Shown here piece by piece: positions 56,741 through 64,000 of a DNA stretch of 64,000 bases. The notes beneath the pieces are model-generated. The model made no database searches, was not told the origin of the DNA, and saw only the letters and a program-made list of their open reading frames with translations. Source of the DNA: Flavobacteriaceae bacterium (GTDB lineage: Bacteria > Bacteroidota > Bacteroidia > Flavobacteriales > Flavobacteriaceae); the NCBI GenBank assembly GCA_030835825.1, contig JAURRA010000015.1, forward strand, positions 1 to 64,000. Direction: 5' to 3'. The translations under genes were made by a program, and so were the position numbers. Numbering within the stretch: the stretch's first letter is position 1; the number at the start of each line of letters is the position of its first letter.

Positions 56741-59002
56741 ATGGCATTTGATATCGATATGATTCAAGAGGTTTACAATAATATGGTCGAAAGAGTCGAC
56801 CATGCAAAAAACCTTACAGGAAGACCCTTGACACTTACTGAAAAAATATTATTCAGTCACCTGTGGGATGGGAAAGCCCAAGCTGATTTTAAGCGGGGGG
56901 CCGATTATGTCGATTTTGCACCAGACCGAATCGCTTGCCAAGACGCAACGGCACAAATGGCGTTGCTGCAATTCATGCAGGCTGGAAAACAAAAAGTCGC
57001 TGTCCCAACAACAGTGCACTGTGATCATTTAATTCAGGCTAAAATAGGTGCAGATGCAGATTTGCAACAGGCTCTCAACAATTCTAATGAAGTCTTTAAC
57101 TTCCTCGAGTCTGTCTCGAATAAGTATGGGATTGGTTTTTGGAAACCCGGCGCTGGTATTATCCATCAAGTGGTTATAGAAAATTACGCATTTCCAGGCG
57201 GTATGATGATCGGAACAGATTCTCATACGGTAAACGCTGGGGGTCTTGGAATGGCAGCTATTGGTGTTGGAGGTGCTGATGCTGTCGATGTTATGGCTGG
57301 AATGGCTTGGGAGTTGAAATTCCCGAAATTAATTGGAGTGAAATTAACTGGAAAATTATCCGGTTGGACTGCACCAAAAGATGTCATCCTCAAAGTAGCT
57401 GGAATCCTTACGGTAAAAGGTGGAACAGGCTGCATTGTGGAGTACTTTGGCCCAGGAGCAGAGTCCATGTCCTGTACAGGAAAAGGGACCATATGTAATA
57501 TGGGAGCAGAAATCGGCGCAACAACCTCAACCTTTGGCTATGACGACTCTATGGAGCGTTATTTGCGAGCTACTGATCGCTCGGATGTCGCAGATGCTGC
57601 TAATGAAATTAGACCATATCTGACTGCCGATCCAGAAGTTTATGCCAATCCAGACCATTACTTTGATCAAGTCATAGAAATCGATTTATCAACCCTAGAG
57701 CCTCATGTTAATGGACCCTTCACTCCAGATTTAGCCACGCCTATCAGTGCAATGAAGTCAGCAGCTATGAACAACGATTGGCCTGTGGATGTCGAGTGGG
57801 GCCTCATTGGGTCGTGTACGAATTCTTCTTATGAAGATTTATCACGAGCTGCTTCGATAGCGCAACAGGCACTTGATAAAAAACTTAAAACCAAAGCCGA
57901 ATTTGGTATAAATCCAGGATCCGAACAAGTCAGATTTACAGCTGATCGCGATGGTATCTTAAACGTATTTGAGCAACTGGATGCTAAAATATTTACCAAT
58001 GCTTGTGGGCCTTGTATTGGTCAGTGGGCAAGGGCAGGAGCTGAGCAATCACCAAGGAATACAATTGTTCATTCTTTCAACAGAAATTTTGCTAAACGCG
58101 CCGATGGTAATCCAAACACACATGCTTTCGTAGCATCACCCGAAATGGTTGCCGCGATAGCCATCTCTGGCCGCTTGGATTTCAACCCTCTTACTGACAC
58201 ATTAGTTAATACAGAGGGGCAAGAGGTGATGTTAGACGAGCCGACAGGCTATGAATTACCACTTCGTGGTTTTGCAGTTGAAGATGCAGGGTTTATAGCG
58301 CCAGATGACAATAGTGATGGGGTAGAGGTCAAAGTAGACCCCGAATCTAATAGACTCCAATTGCTAGAGCCATTTTCGCCTATAGGAACGGACATTAAAG
58401 GGGCTAGATTGTTGATTAAAGCCTTTGGAAAGTGCACAACCGATCATATCTCTATGGCTGGTCCTTGGTTGAGATATCGCGGTCATTTGGATAATATATC
58501 GGACAACTGCCTTATAGGTGCCGTTAATGCATTTAACCAGCAGACGAATTTTGTTAAAAATCAACTTACGGGAGAGTATGACGCTGTCCCAAAGGTGCAA
58601 AGGCAATACAAGGCTAAAGGGATTCCGTCAATTGTAGTTGGCGACCACAATTATGGAGAGGGATCTTCGAGGGAACATGCTGCAATGGAGCCCCGTCATT
58701 TGGGGGTAGTTGCTGTTTTAGTAAAATCTTTTGCACGTATCCACGAAACCAATCTCAAAAAGCAGGGAATGTTGGGATTGACTTTTGACAACGAATTGGA
58801 TTATGATAAAATCAAAGAGGATGACACTTTCGATTTTGTTGACTTAGCATCCTTTCAGTCTGGTGTACCATTAAAAATAAAAGTCAATCATTCCGATGGC
58901 ACCACTGATATCATTGTGGCCAACCATACATACAACGCCAGTCAGATTGATTGGTTTATGGCTGGTTCGGCACTCAATTTGATCCGGTTACAAAATCAAT
59001 AA
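56741..59002 (+). CDS. acn: Aconitate hydratase
   Basis: 753 residues from the ATG at 56741 (a longer frame from 56705 includes the promoter). Mitochondrial-type aconitase: N-terminal [29 protein letters not shown], the iron-sulfur Cys residues in [11 protein letters not shown] and [10 protein letters not shown], and the C-terminal swivel domain with [22 protein letters not shown] (in part). Interconverts citrate and isocitrate in the TCA cycle. Its stop directly abuts the crtY stop. Confidence 0.96.
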   Translation: MAFDIDMIQEVYNNMVERVDHAKNLTGRPLTLTEKILFSHLWDGKAQADFKRGADYVDFAPDRIACQDATAQMALLQFMQAGKQKVAVPTTVHCDHLIQAKIGADADLQQALNNSNEVFNFLESVSNKYGIGFWKPGAGIIHQVVIENYAFPGGMMIGTDSHTVNAGGLGMAAIGVGGADAVDVMAGMAWELKFPKLIGVKLTGKLSGWTAPKDVILKVAGILTVKGGTGCIVEYFGPGAESMSCTGKGTICNMGAEIGATTSTFGYDDSMERYLRATDRSDVADAANEIRPYLTADPEVYANPDHYFDQVIEIDLSTLEPHVNGPFTPDLATPISAMKSAAMNNDWPVDVEWGLIGSCTNSSYEDLSRAASIAQQALDKKLKTKAEFGINPGSEQVRFTADRDGILNVFEQLDAKIFTNACGPCIGQWARAGAEQSPRNTIVHSFNRNFAKRADGNPNTHAFVASPEMVAAIAISGRLDFNPLTDTLVNTEGQEVMLDEPTGYELPLRGFAVEDAGFIAPDDNSDGVEVKVDPESNRLQLLEPFSPIGTDIKGARLLIKAFGKCTTDHISMAGPWLRYRGHLDNISDNCLIGAVNAFNQQTNFVKNQLTGEYDAVPKVQRQYKAKGIPSIVVGDHNYGEGSSREHAAMEPRHLGVVAVLVKSFARIHETNLKKQGMLGLTFDNELDYDKIKEDDTFDFVDLASFQSGVPLKIKVNHSDGTTDIIVANHTYNASQIDWFMAGSALNLIRLQNQ

Positions 59003-59698
59003 CTACCTCTTGTTGACTAGTTTTTGATGAAAGAAATCGGTCATCGCTAAGTTGCCTAATATCAGTGTGAAGGCATAGACGGTATCTTCCACAGGAATGG
59101 TTCCAAGTCGAAGTCCGATGTTTTCGAAATTATTATACCACACCACAGGATCTTCAATGCCCGACCCAGTTAGGATGCCATTAATAATAAAAAAGGGTAT
59201 CAGCATAAATATAAAGGTCAGATAATAGTGTCGGAGAAGGTCATTTCTTTTCCAAACAATTAAGCTCAGCAGAGTAATGCCATAGACAAAGTTGATTACT
59301 GTATACCATCGATCGCGATATATTATACTAGAAATTAACAAAACGATAAGAATAATTCCGCTGAGAACATTGGTGAATTTAACGGGTAGCCTTTTGCTTC
59401 TGTGGAAGTATAAAATGGCGTGATGCATGAAAACACAAGCGTAAGGTATACAGATAAAGAACATCCATTCCTCAAGAGGAAGTTCGAGAAAGCTGTAGCC
59501 GCTTAAATAGTTGCTATCAAAACCCCAAAACCCACTAACAGTAAATATGTGGTCCCAAGGGATAAAAATCAACATATTGACCAATAGGCTCAGACCTAAT
59601 GCTGGCCACATCTTATAGAATTTAAGTTTGGGGTGAAAGCTAAAGATTAGTGGAACTGATATTGCTCCTAAATTGAGCAGTAGGTATAAATACTGCAT
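59003..59698 (-). CDS. crtY: Lycopene cyclase (fused CrtYc-CrtYd type)
   Basis: 231 residues with about seven membrane helices in two similar halves. Typical family pieces are FWGFDSNYLSGYSFLELPLEEWMFF (in part), with the PLEEWMFF signature, and PVEDTVYAF in the second half. It cyclises lycopene to beta-carotene. Last gene of the carotenoid operon; 4 bp after crtZ. Confidence 0.92.
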   Translation of the reverse strand: MQYLYLLLNLGAISVPLIFSFHPKLKFYKMWPALGLSLLVNMLIFIPWDHIFTVSGFWGFDSNYLSGYSFLELPLEEWMFFICIPYACVFMHHAILYFHRSKRLPVKFTNVLSGIILIVLLISSIIYRDRWYTVINFVYGITLLSLIVWKRNDLLRHYYLTFIFMLIPFFIINGILTGSGIEDPVVWYNNFENIGLRLGTIPVEDTVYAFTLILGNLAMTDFFHQKLVNKR

Positions 59699-59702
59699 CT
59701 AT

Positions 59703-60152
59703 TTATTTTTTAAAATATTTGAATGGCACGATCAGCATGCCAAAGTTTTCGCCCTGATTTTTACCAATGTGTTTGTGATGAATTTTATGGGCTCTTCTTA
59801 TGCCTTTTGCGTAAATGTTATTGGCCTTTTTAAAAATCTTGAATCGCTGGTGGATGAAAACATCATGCACCATGAAATAGGCTAAACCGTAACAGAAGAT
59901 ACCTACTCCAATCGGCAGAGCAAACCAAATATTATATTCGCTCCACAACACAATACATCCCATACTTACTACTGCGTAAAAAATAAAAAACAAGTCGTTT
60001 CGTTCAAACCAACTATCATGGTCTTTTTTATGGTGATCGGCATGAATATGCCATAAAAAACCGTGCATGACATATTTATGGGTAAACCAGGCCATAAATT
60101 CCATCGTAAAAAATGTAGCTAAGAATATGCCGATCCAAAAGACTGCTTGCAT
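59703..60152 (-). CDS. crtZ: Beta-carotene hydroxylase
   Basis: 149 residues, membrane di-iron hydroxylase. The histidine clusters are HKYVMHG, HADHHKKDHD, HDVFIHQRF and HKIHHKH. It adds 3-hydroxyls to the beta rings, giving zeaxanthin. 13 bp after crtB. No ketolase (crtW) gene is present, so astaxanthin-type ketocarotenoids are not expected from this operon. Confidence 0.95.
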   Translation of the reverse strand: MQAVFWIGIFLATFFTMEFMAWFTHKYVMHGFLWHIHADHHKKDHDSWFERNDLFFIFYAVVSMGCIVLWSEYNIWFALPIGVGIFCYGLAYFMVHDVFIHQRFKIFKKANNIYAKGIRRAHKIHHKHIGKNQGENFGMLIVPFKYFKK

Positions 60153-60165
60153 AGGGGGTGTAGGT

Positions 60166-61005
60166 TTAAATAAGATTCAGTTGATACTTGACATAGCTCC
60201 TTGTCAGGAGTATTATTTTTTTGTGATTAGACACTCTGATACGGGCATTTTTAATCTCCATAGCAGGGGTTTTTTTGAGCTTTTGCAGTAATTTGGAATA
60301 ATAACGATAGGCCATAAACACTCCAAATCGAGCTTCCATAGGGAGCTGCCGTATGCCCGACAGGCCTATAGCGAAATCACTTTCAATATCCTTGATAATA
60401 GCTGCTTTCGACTCTTCATCCAAACGATTTAAGTCGGTTCCAGGAAAATATGTTCTGTTCAACCCTTCAAAATCAGCTTTTAAGTCTCTTAAAAAATTGA
60501 CTTTTTGAAAGGCAGATCCCAATGACATAGCAGAATCCTTAAGTGCATCAAATTGAGCTTGATCACCACTGACAAAAACCTTTAAGCACATCAATCCTAC
60601 AACGTCGGCCGATCCGTAAATATAATTTTGATATTCTTCTACAGTGAGATATTTTGACTTGGTTAAATCAAGTCGCATACTGTGCATGAAGGCTTCGACA
60701 AATTTCCTGTCAATTTTACACTTATGGTAGGTGTGTTGAAATGCGTTCAAAATAGGATTGACACTGATGCCTTCGTCCAGAGCTTCGTACAGGCTAATTT
60801 CGAATCGATTGAGCAAGGAAACTTTATCAAAATCGTGAAATGAATCTACTATTTCGTCGGCTAAACGCACAAAGCCGTAAATATTATATATATCCTGCCT
60901 TATTGAATTGGCTAACATTTTTGTTGCCATTCCAAAGGAGGTGCTGTAAGTGGTGGTTACCATTTGATTACAGCGGTATGATACGTCGTCAAATACTTGT
61001 TTCAT
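60166..61005 (-). CDS. crtB: Phytoene synthase
   Basis: 279 residues from the ATG at 61005 (a TTG two codons upstream is less likely). The two Asp-rich motifs of the squalene/phytoene synthase family are present: VRLADEIVDSFHDF and FLRDLKADFEGLNRTYFP. It condenses two geranylgeranyl diphosphates to phytoene. Between crtI and crtZ, the standard flavobacterial order. Confidence 0.95.
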   Translation of the reverse strand: MKQVFDDVSYRCNQMVTTTYSTSFGMATKMLANSIRQDIYNIYGFVRLADEIVDSFHDFDKVSLLNRFEISLYEALDEGISVNPILNAFQHTYHKCKIDRKFVEAFMHSMRLDLTKSKYLTVEEYQNYIYGSADVVGLMCLKVFVSGDQAQFDALKDSAMSLGSAFQKVNFLRDLKADFEGLNRTYFPGTDLNRLDEESKAAIIKDIESDFAIGLSGIRQLPMEARFGVFMAYRYYSKLLQKLKKTPAMEIKNARIRVSNHKKIILLTRSYVKYQLNLI

Positions 61006-61052
61006 AGTCAAAACGAGTAAGTATTTTCAAGGTAGGTGGGGTCTACGATCGT

Positions 61053-62513
61053 TTAGGATTTATTGATTAGGTCTGCCACTAACTTCCCAGAAATTAAGGA
61101 GGGAGGTACGCCAGGGCCCGGAACACTGAGTTGACCTGTAAAAAATAAACTTTTCACTTTCTTACTTTGCAGCTTTGGTCTCAAAAAAGCGGTTTGAAGC
61201 AAAGTATTGGCCATACCGTAGGCGTTTCCTTTGTAGGAGTTGTAATCTTTGACAAAATCATTAACACAGAACGATTCTGTAAATATAATGCTATTTTTCA
61301 CATTCTGTTGTGTGAGCATCTCAAATCGGGTAAGGATTTTGTCTAAAAATTTGTCCCGAATGGCTTGTGTGTCTTCTATACCAGGGGCTATAGGAATCAA
61401 AAATATGCCGGCCTCTTTTCCTTTAGGCGCTGCATTGTCATCTGTTATGCTTGGAAAACTGGCATAGAACAAAGGATCCTCTGGCCATTTGGCATCATCG
61501 TAGATAGCTTCGGCATGCTTTTCAAAATCCACATCAAAAAATAGGGTATGATGATCAACATTATTTAACTTCTTATCAAAGCCAACATAAAATAGAAGTG
61601 ACGATGGAGCAAATGTCTTTCTCTCCCAATAGGCTTCGGAATATTGGCGAAATGATTCTGGCAAAAGGGTTTCGCTGTGGTGATAATCTGCGCCACTTAA
61701 AACAACTTCAGCTTCAAGCCTTTGACCATTGGCAACTACGCCTGCGGCTTTGCCCTGCTCAACAATGATTTGCTCGACGTTCATAGATGTTTGGATGTGC
61801 ACCCCTAGTTCCTTTGCTAACGAGGCCATGCCCTTAACAACTTCATACATACCTTTTTTCGGATGAAAAGTCCCAATACCAAAATCTGCATAGTTCATAA
61901 AAGAATAGAAACCTGGTGTCTTAGAGGCTTTTGCTCCCAAAAAAAGAACCGGAAATTCTAAAATCAATGCTAGTCTTTCATTGTTAAAGGCCTTGCGAAC
62001 ATCTCTTTGAATGGTACTGAAAAATTGACCCACTCTTACGGCTGTTTTTGGCGTAACTAATTCAAGCGGAGAAAGCCCTGGGCGATAGACCAAATCTTTG
62101 ATGGCGATATCATAATTCTTCCGCGCCTTGTCGATAAATTTTATCAAAGTTTTGGAGCTTCCTGGTTCTTCAGCTTCAAAAGCATCACAAATTTTATCCA
62201 AAGTATCGCCAATAGTAATTCTGTCAGCCTCTCCAAAATATACACTGTAGGCGGGACTCAGTTTTTCTAGGCTGTAATAGTCGTCAGGTAATTTGCCAAA
62301 GTCAGCAAAAAATCGTTCAAAAACATCTGGCATCCAATACCAAGTCGGGCCTATGTCAAAAGTAAAGCCGTCCTTTTTAAGTTGTCTTGCACGGCCTCCA
62401 ATTTGATCGTTTTTTTCTAAAATTGTTACTTGATGTCCGGACTTAGCGAGGTATGATGCCGCCGCCAGAGCCGAAAATCCTGAACCGATAATAATGATTT
62501 GTTTTTGTGACAT
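61053..62513 (-). CDS. crtI: Phytoene desaturase (lycopene-forming)
   Basis: 486 residues. FAD-binding N-terminus GSGFSALAAASYLAKSGHQV (in part), then KNDQIGGRARQLKKDGFTFDIGPTWYWMPD (in part), and the C-terminal GQLSVPGPGVPPSLISGKLVA (in part), all as in CrtI. It makes the four desaturations of phytoene to lycopene. It is 5 bp after the regulator gene, so it is cotranscribed with it. Confidence 0.95.
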   Translation of the reverse strand: MSQKQIIIIGSGFSALAAASYLAKSGHQVTILEKNDQIGGRARQLKKDGFTFDIGPTWYWMPDVFERFFADFGKLPDDYYSLEKLSPAYSVYFGEADRITIGDTLDKICDAFEAEEPGSSKTLIKFIDKARKNYDIAIKDLVYRPGLSPLELVTPKTAVRVGQFFSTIQRDVRKAFNNERLALILEFPVLFLGAKASKTPGFYSFMNYADFGIGTFHPKKGMYEVVKGMASLAKELGVHIQTSMNVEQIIVEQGKAAGVVANGQRLEAEVVLSGADYHHSETLLPESFRQYSEAYWERKTFAPSSLLFYVGFDKKLNNVDHHTLFFDVDFEKHAEAIYDDAKWPEDPLFYASFPSITDDNAAPKGKEAGIFLIPIAPGIEDTQAIRDKFLDKILTRFEMLTQQNVKNSIIFTESFCVNDFVKDYNSYKGNAYGMANTLLQTAFLRPKLQSKKVKSLFFTGQLSVPGPGVPPSLISGKLVADLINKS

Positions 62514-62518
62514 AGATA

Positions 62519-63415
62519 TTAAATGATTTGAACTACCTGCTTTAAACTGTTAAATATTTTGATTTTATGGTGCAAATTATAGTCCCTCATCAATTGGGTT
62601 CGTGACCCACAGGCCCACCATTCAGAGTAATTGTCGTTTAGCAATAGATCCTCTACTTCCTCGATATAATTTTTCATTTCTCCAGAATGTGGTCGCACTG
62701 TCATAGATGAAATGAAAACCAAATCCTTATGAACGGCTTTTAAATGCACCAAGCTTGATAATGGCATATTTTCTCCTAAATAAATACAATGACAGCCTTT
62801 AAGCTTTAATTCATAATATAGGTAGGAAAGTCCAATATCGTGAATTTCTCCTATAGGAAGAAAAAGTACATAGGTTCTTTTTGATGATGCCTGAACAGTT
62901 GATGCCTGTTCGATATGATAAAAAATCTTACGTTTGATAAACGCAGAAACAAAATGCTCGTGTGCCGGAGATATACTTTTTGTGAGCCACAGTTGACCTA
63001 CCTCAGCCAGAAAAGGGGCATAGACTTCAAGAAAAATCGATTTGAAGTCCTTGGTCTCCGAAAGCAGAATGAAGCACTCCTCTAACAAGGCTTCATCAAA
63101 ATTTAACATCGCTACCTTCAATCTGTAGCGCGCACTTGTGTTTGTGTCTTCATAATGTTTAAGCGTAAGAACGGCATGAGCCATTTCGGCATCTTTCATT
63201 GAGGCAATTTTAGAAATTTTTGCGCCGCGGTTATAGAGTGAAGTAATGCTTAATAACTTTTGCAGATTGGACAAACTATAAGATCTAATATTAGTGTCAC
63301 TGCGGTCGGGATGAAGTAAATTATACCTACTTTCCCATGCTCTTATGGTATGCGCTTTAATGCCGCTAATGTTTTCCAGATCTTTAATGCTAAAATGCAT
63401 TTTAACATTGTCCAT
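62519..63415 (-). CDS. MerR-family, B12-binding regulator (CarH-like)
   Basis: 298 residues from the ATG at 63415 (upstream in-frame TTG at 63439 is less likely). MerR DNA-binding domain at 1-75 (FSIKDLENISGIKAHTIRAW in part), then a four-helix B12-cap domain with the Wx9EH motif (W143, E153, H154) and a Rossmann B12-binding domain with ExHxxG (E190, H192, G195), whose His is the lower ligand. This matches CarH, which represses carotenoid genes in the dark with AdoCbl. Residue 144 is Leu where T. thermophilus CarH has the light-state His. First gene of the crt operon. Confidence 0.9.
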   Translation of the reverse strand: MDNVKMHFSIKDLENISGIKAHTIRAWESRYNLLHPDRSDTNIRSYSLSNLQKLLSITSLYNRGAKISKIASMKDAEMAHAVLTLKHYEDTNTSARYRLKVAMLNFDEALLEECFILLSETKDFKSIFLEVYAPFLAEVGQLWLTKSISPAHEHFVSAFIKRKIFYHIEQASTVQASSKRTYVLFLPIGEIHDIGLSYLYYELKLKGCHCIYLGENMPLSSLVHLKAVHKDLVFISSMTVRPHSGEMKNYIEEVEDLLLNDNYSEWWACGSRTQLMRDYNLHHKIKIFNSLKQVVQII

Positions 63416-63436
63416 CGTTTGGGCATTTTTGTTAAA

Positions 63437-63444
63437 CAAAAGTA
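63437..63444 (-). promoter_or_regulatory. Putative -7 box of the carotenoid operon
   Basis: Reads TACTTTTG on the minus strand, matching TAnnTTTG, 21 bp upstream of the regulator ATG. No clear TTG lies at -33. If the regulator binds its own operon, its operator should overlap this box; I could not identify an obvious repeat. Confidence 0.4.
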
Positions 63445-63480
63445 ATTAAAAACATTGGGGGATAAAAATGAAACTAAATG

Positions 63481-63565
63481 TGCGCACGAGAAGACTCGAA
63501 CTTCCACGACCTAAGCGGTCATTAGGCCCTCAACCTAACGCGTCTACCAATTCCGCCACGTGCGC
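63481..63565 (-). tRNA. tRNA-Leu (anticodon GAG)
   Basis: 85 nt, class II tRNA with a long variable arm. The acceptor stem GCGCACG pairs with CGTGCGC, discriminator A at 63481. The anticodon loop TTGAGGG between TTAGG and CCTAA gives GAG, reading CUC/CUU. The CCA end is not encoded. Confidence 0.93.
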
Positions 63566-63608
63566 TTTAAGGGGGTGTGAATGATTTGGAAAAATCAAAT
63601 TAAAAAAG

Positions 63609-63681
63609 TGACCTGGCTGGGGCTCGAACCCAGGACCCATACATTAAAAGTGTATTGCTCTACCAGCTGAGCTACCAGGTC
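63609..63681 (-). tRNA. tRNA-Lys (anticodon TTT)
   Basis: 73 nt. Acceptor GACCTGG pairs with CCAGGTC; the anticodon stem ATACA/TGTAT holds loop CTTTTAA, anticodon TTT. D-arm GCTC...GAGC and T-loop GGTTCGAGCCC are normal. CCA is not encoded. 43 bp upstream of tRNA-Leu on the same strand, probably one transcript. Confidence 0.95.
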
Positions 63682-63775
63682 TTTTTTTAATGAGGTGGCA
63701 AAGATAAGAGGTTTCAAACATTAAGCAACCGTTTTGATATTTTTTTGTTCTTTTACTGAACTAAATTTTTTTGTT

Positions 63776-64000
63776 ATGAAAATTATCCTTTGCGGTTATA
63801 TGGGTTCAGGTAAGTCGAGTATTGGATTACGCCTTGCAGAATCGGCACATTTTAACTTTCAGGATCTGGATAATTTTATTTCCAAACTTGATTCTCGAAG
63901 TATTAGGGATATTTTTTCGGAATCTGGTGAAGTTTATTTCAGAAAATTAGAGCGACAGGCCTTAGAGCAGTTACTCTTATTAGAGGAAGATACTGTTATT
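63776..64000 (+). CDS. aroK: Shikimate kinase (5' part)
   Basis: 75 codons to the window edge, ATG at 63776. The P-loop is GYMGSGKSSIGLRLA and the substrate-binding region starts FQDLDNFISK, both as in shikimate kinases; the SIRDIFSESGEVYFRKLE stretch fits the family. It phosphorylates shikimate in aromatic amino-acid synthesis. The remainder is outside the window. Confidence 0.88.
   Translation, partial: MKIILCGYMGSGKSSIGLRLAESAHFNFQDLDNFISKLDSRSIRDIFSESGEVYFRKLERQALEQLLLLEEDTVI

Noticed and set aside
63421-63480. Possible B12 riboswitch before the carotenoid operon
   Set aside because: The gap is only about 65 bp, lacks a cobalamin-box-like sequence and shows no extended pairing.

Overview
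The window is an ordinary, densely packed stretch of a Bacteroidota chromosome, most likely from the order Flavobacteriales. Evidence: a type IX secretion-type exported protein, a PorV/PorQ-like protein, TAnnTTTG promoter boxes, DUF1573, DUF2795, DUF3276, DUF4105 and DUF5117-type families, and flavobacterial gene orders (kdsD-tatC-CMD-lptB divergent from recQ; leucine dehydrogenase-nusB-DUF1573-yajC; guaB-three SurA-like proteins-MoxR-aconitase). I saw no insertion sequence, prophage, CRISPR array or rRNA. No stretch longer than about 300 bases lacks a gene.

Layout. 1-13.2 kb is one long minus-strand block: dapD, five glycosyltransferase-type genes for envelope polysaccharide or LPS core, tsaC-type gene, CCA-adding enzyme, heme A synthase, a pRiA4b-ORF3 protein, a two-gene ABC exporter and a truncated PKD/T9SS-type exported protein. 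13.3-16.6 kb (plus): ruvX, def, a MATE exporter, a small acidic protein and a PAP2 phosphatase. 16.5-28.2 kb (mostly minus): a zinc metalloprotease, an epimerase (plus), meaB, secA, DUF2795, cobalamin adenosyltransferase, a shortened methyltransferase-like gene, a DUF4105 protein and a PorV/PorQ-like protein. 28.3-36.9 kb: pssA and terC; lptB, AhpD-like, tatC and kdsD; recQ; a cyclophilin-FKBP fusion; a thioredoxin-like protein; csaA. 36.9-47.9 kb: M14 peptidase, DUF3276, ABC exporter, leucine dehydrogenase, nusB, DUF1573, yajC, pepT, pyrD and an HMG-CoA-lyase-like protein.

48.0-50.2 kb holds a porin, an FMN-binding lipid-free exported protein and a four-helix membrane protein, preceded by a promoter region with direct and inverted repeats. 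This is the least explained unit in the window. 50.3-59.0 kb (plus): guaB, three SurA-like chaperone/PPIase genes, MoxR and aconitase. 59.0-63.4 kb (minus) is a carotenoid operon, merR/carH-like - crtI - crtB - crtZ - crtY, predicted to make zeaxanthin. It is followed by tRNA-Leu and tRNA-Lys, and the window ends inside a shikimate kinase gene.

Points most worth a second look: the CarH-like regulator keeps the B12-binding motifs but has Leu where the known photoreceptor has its light-state His ligand; the porin/FMN/membrane cassette has an altered flavinylation motif and repeat-rich control region; a perfect palindrome abuts the guaB start codon; a methyltransferase has lost its SAM-binding core; RecQ lacks its zinc cysteines; and an ABC exporter has Asp in place of the catalytic Glu. 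All family calls come from reading the protein sequences; no database search was run.
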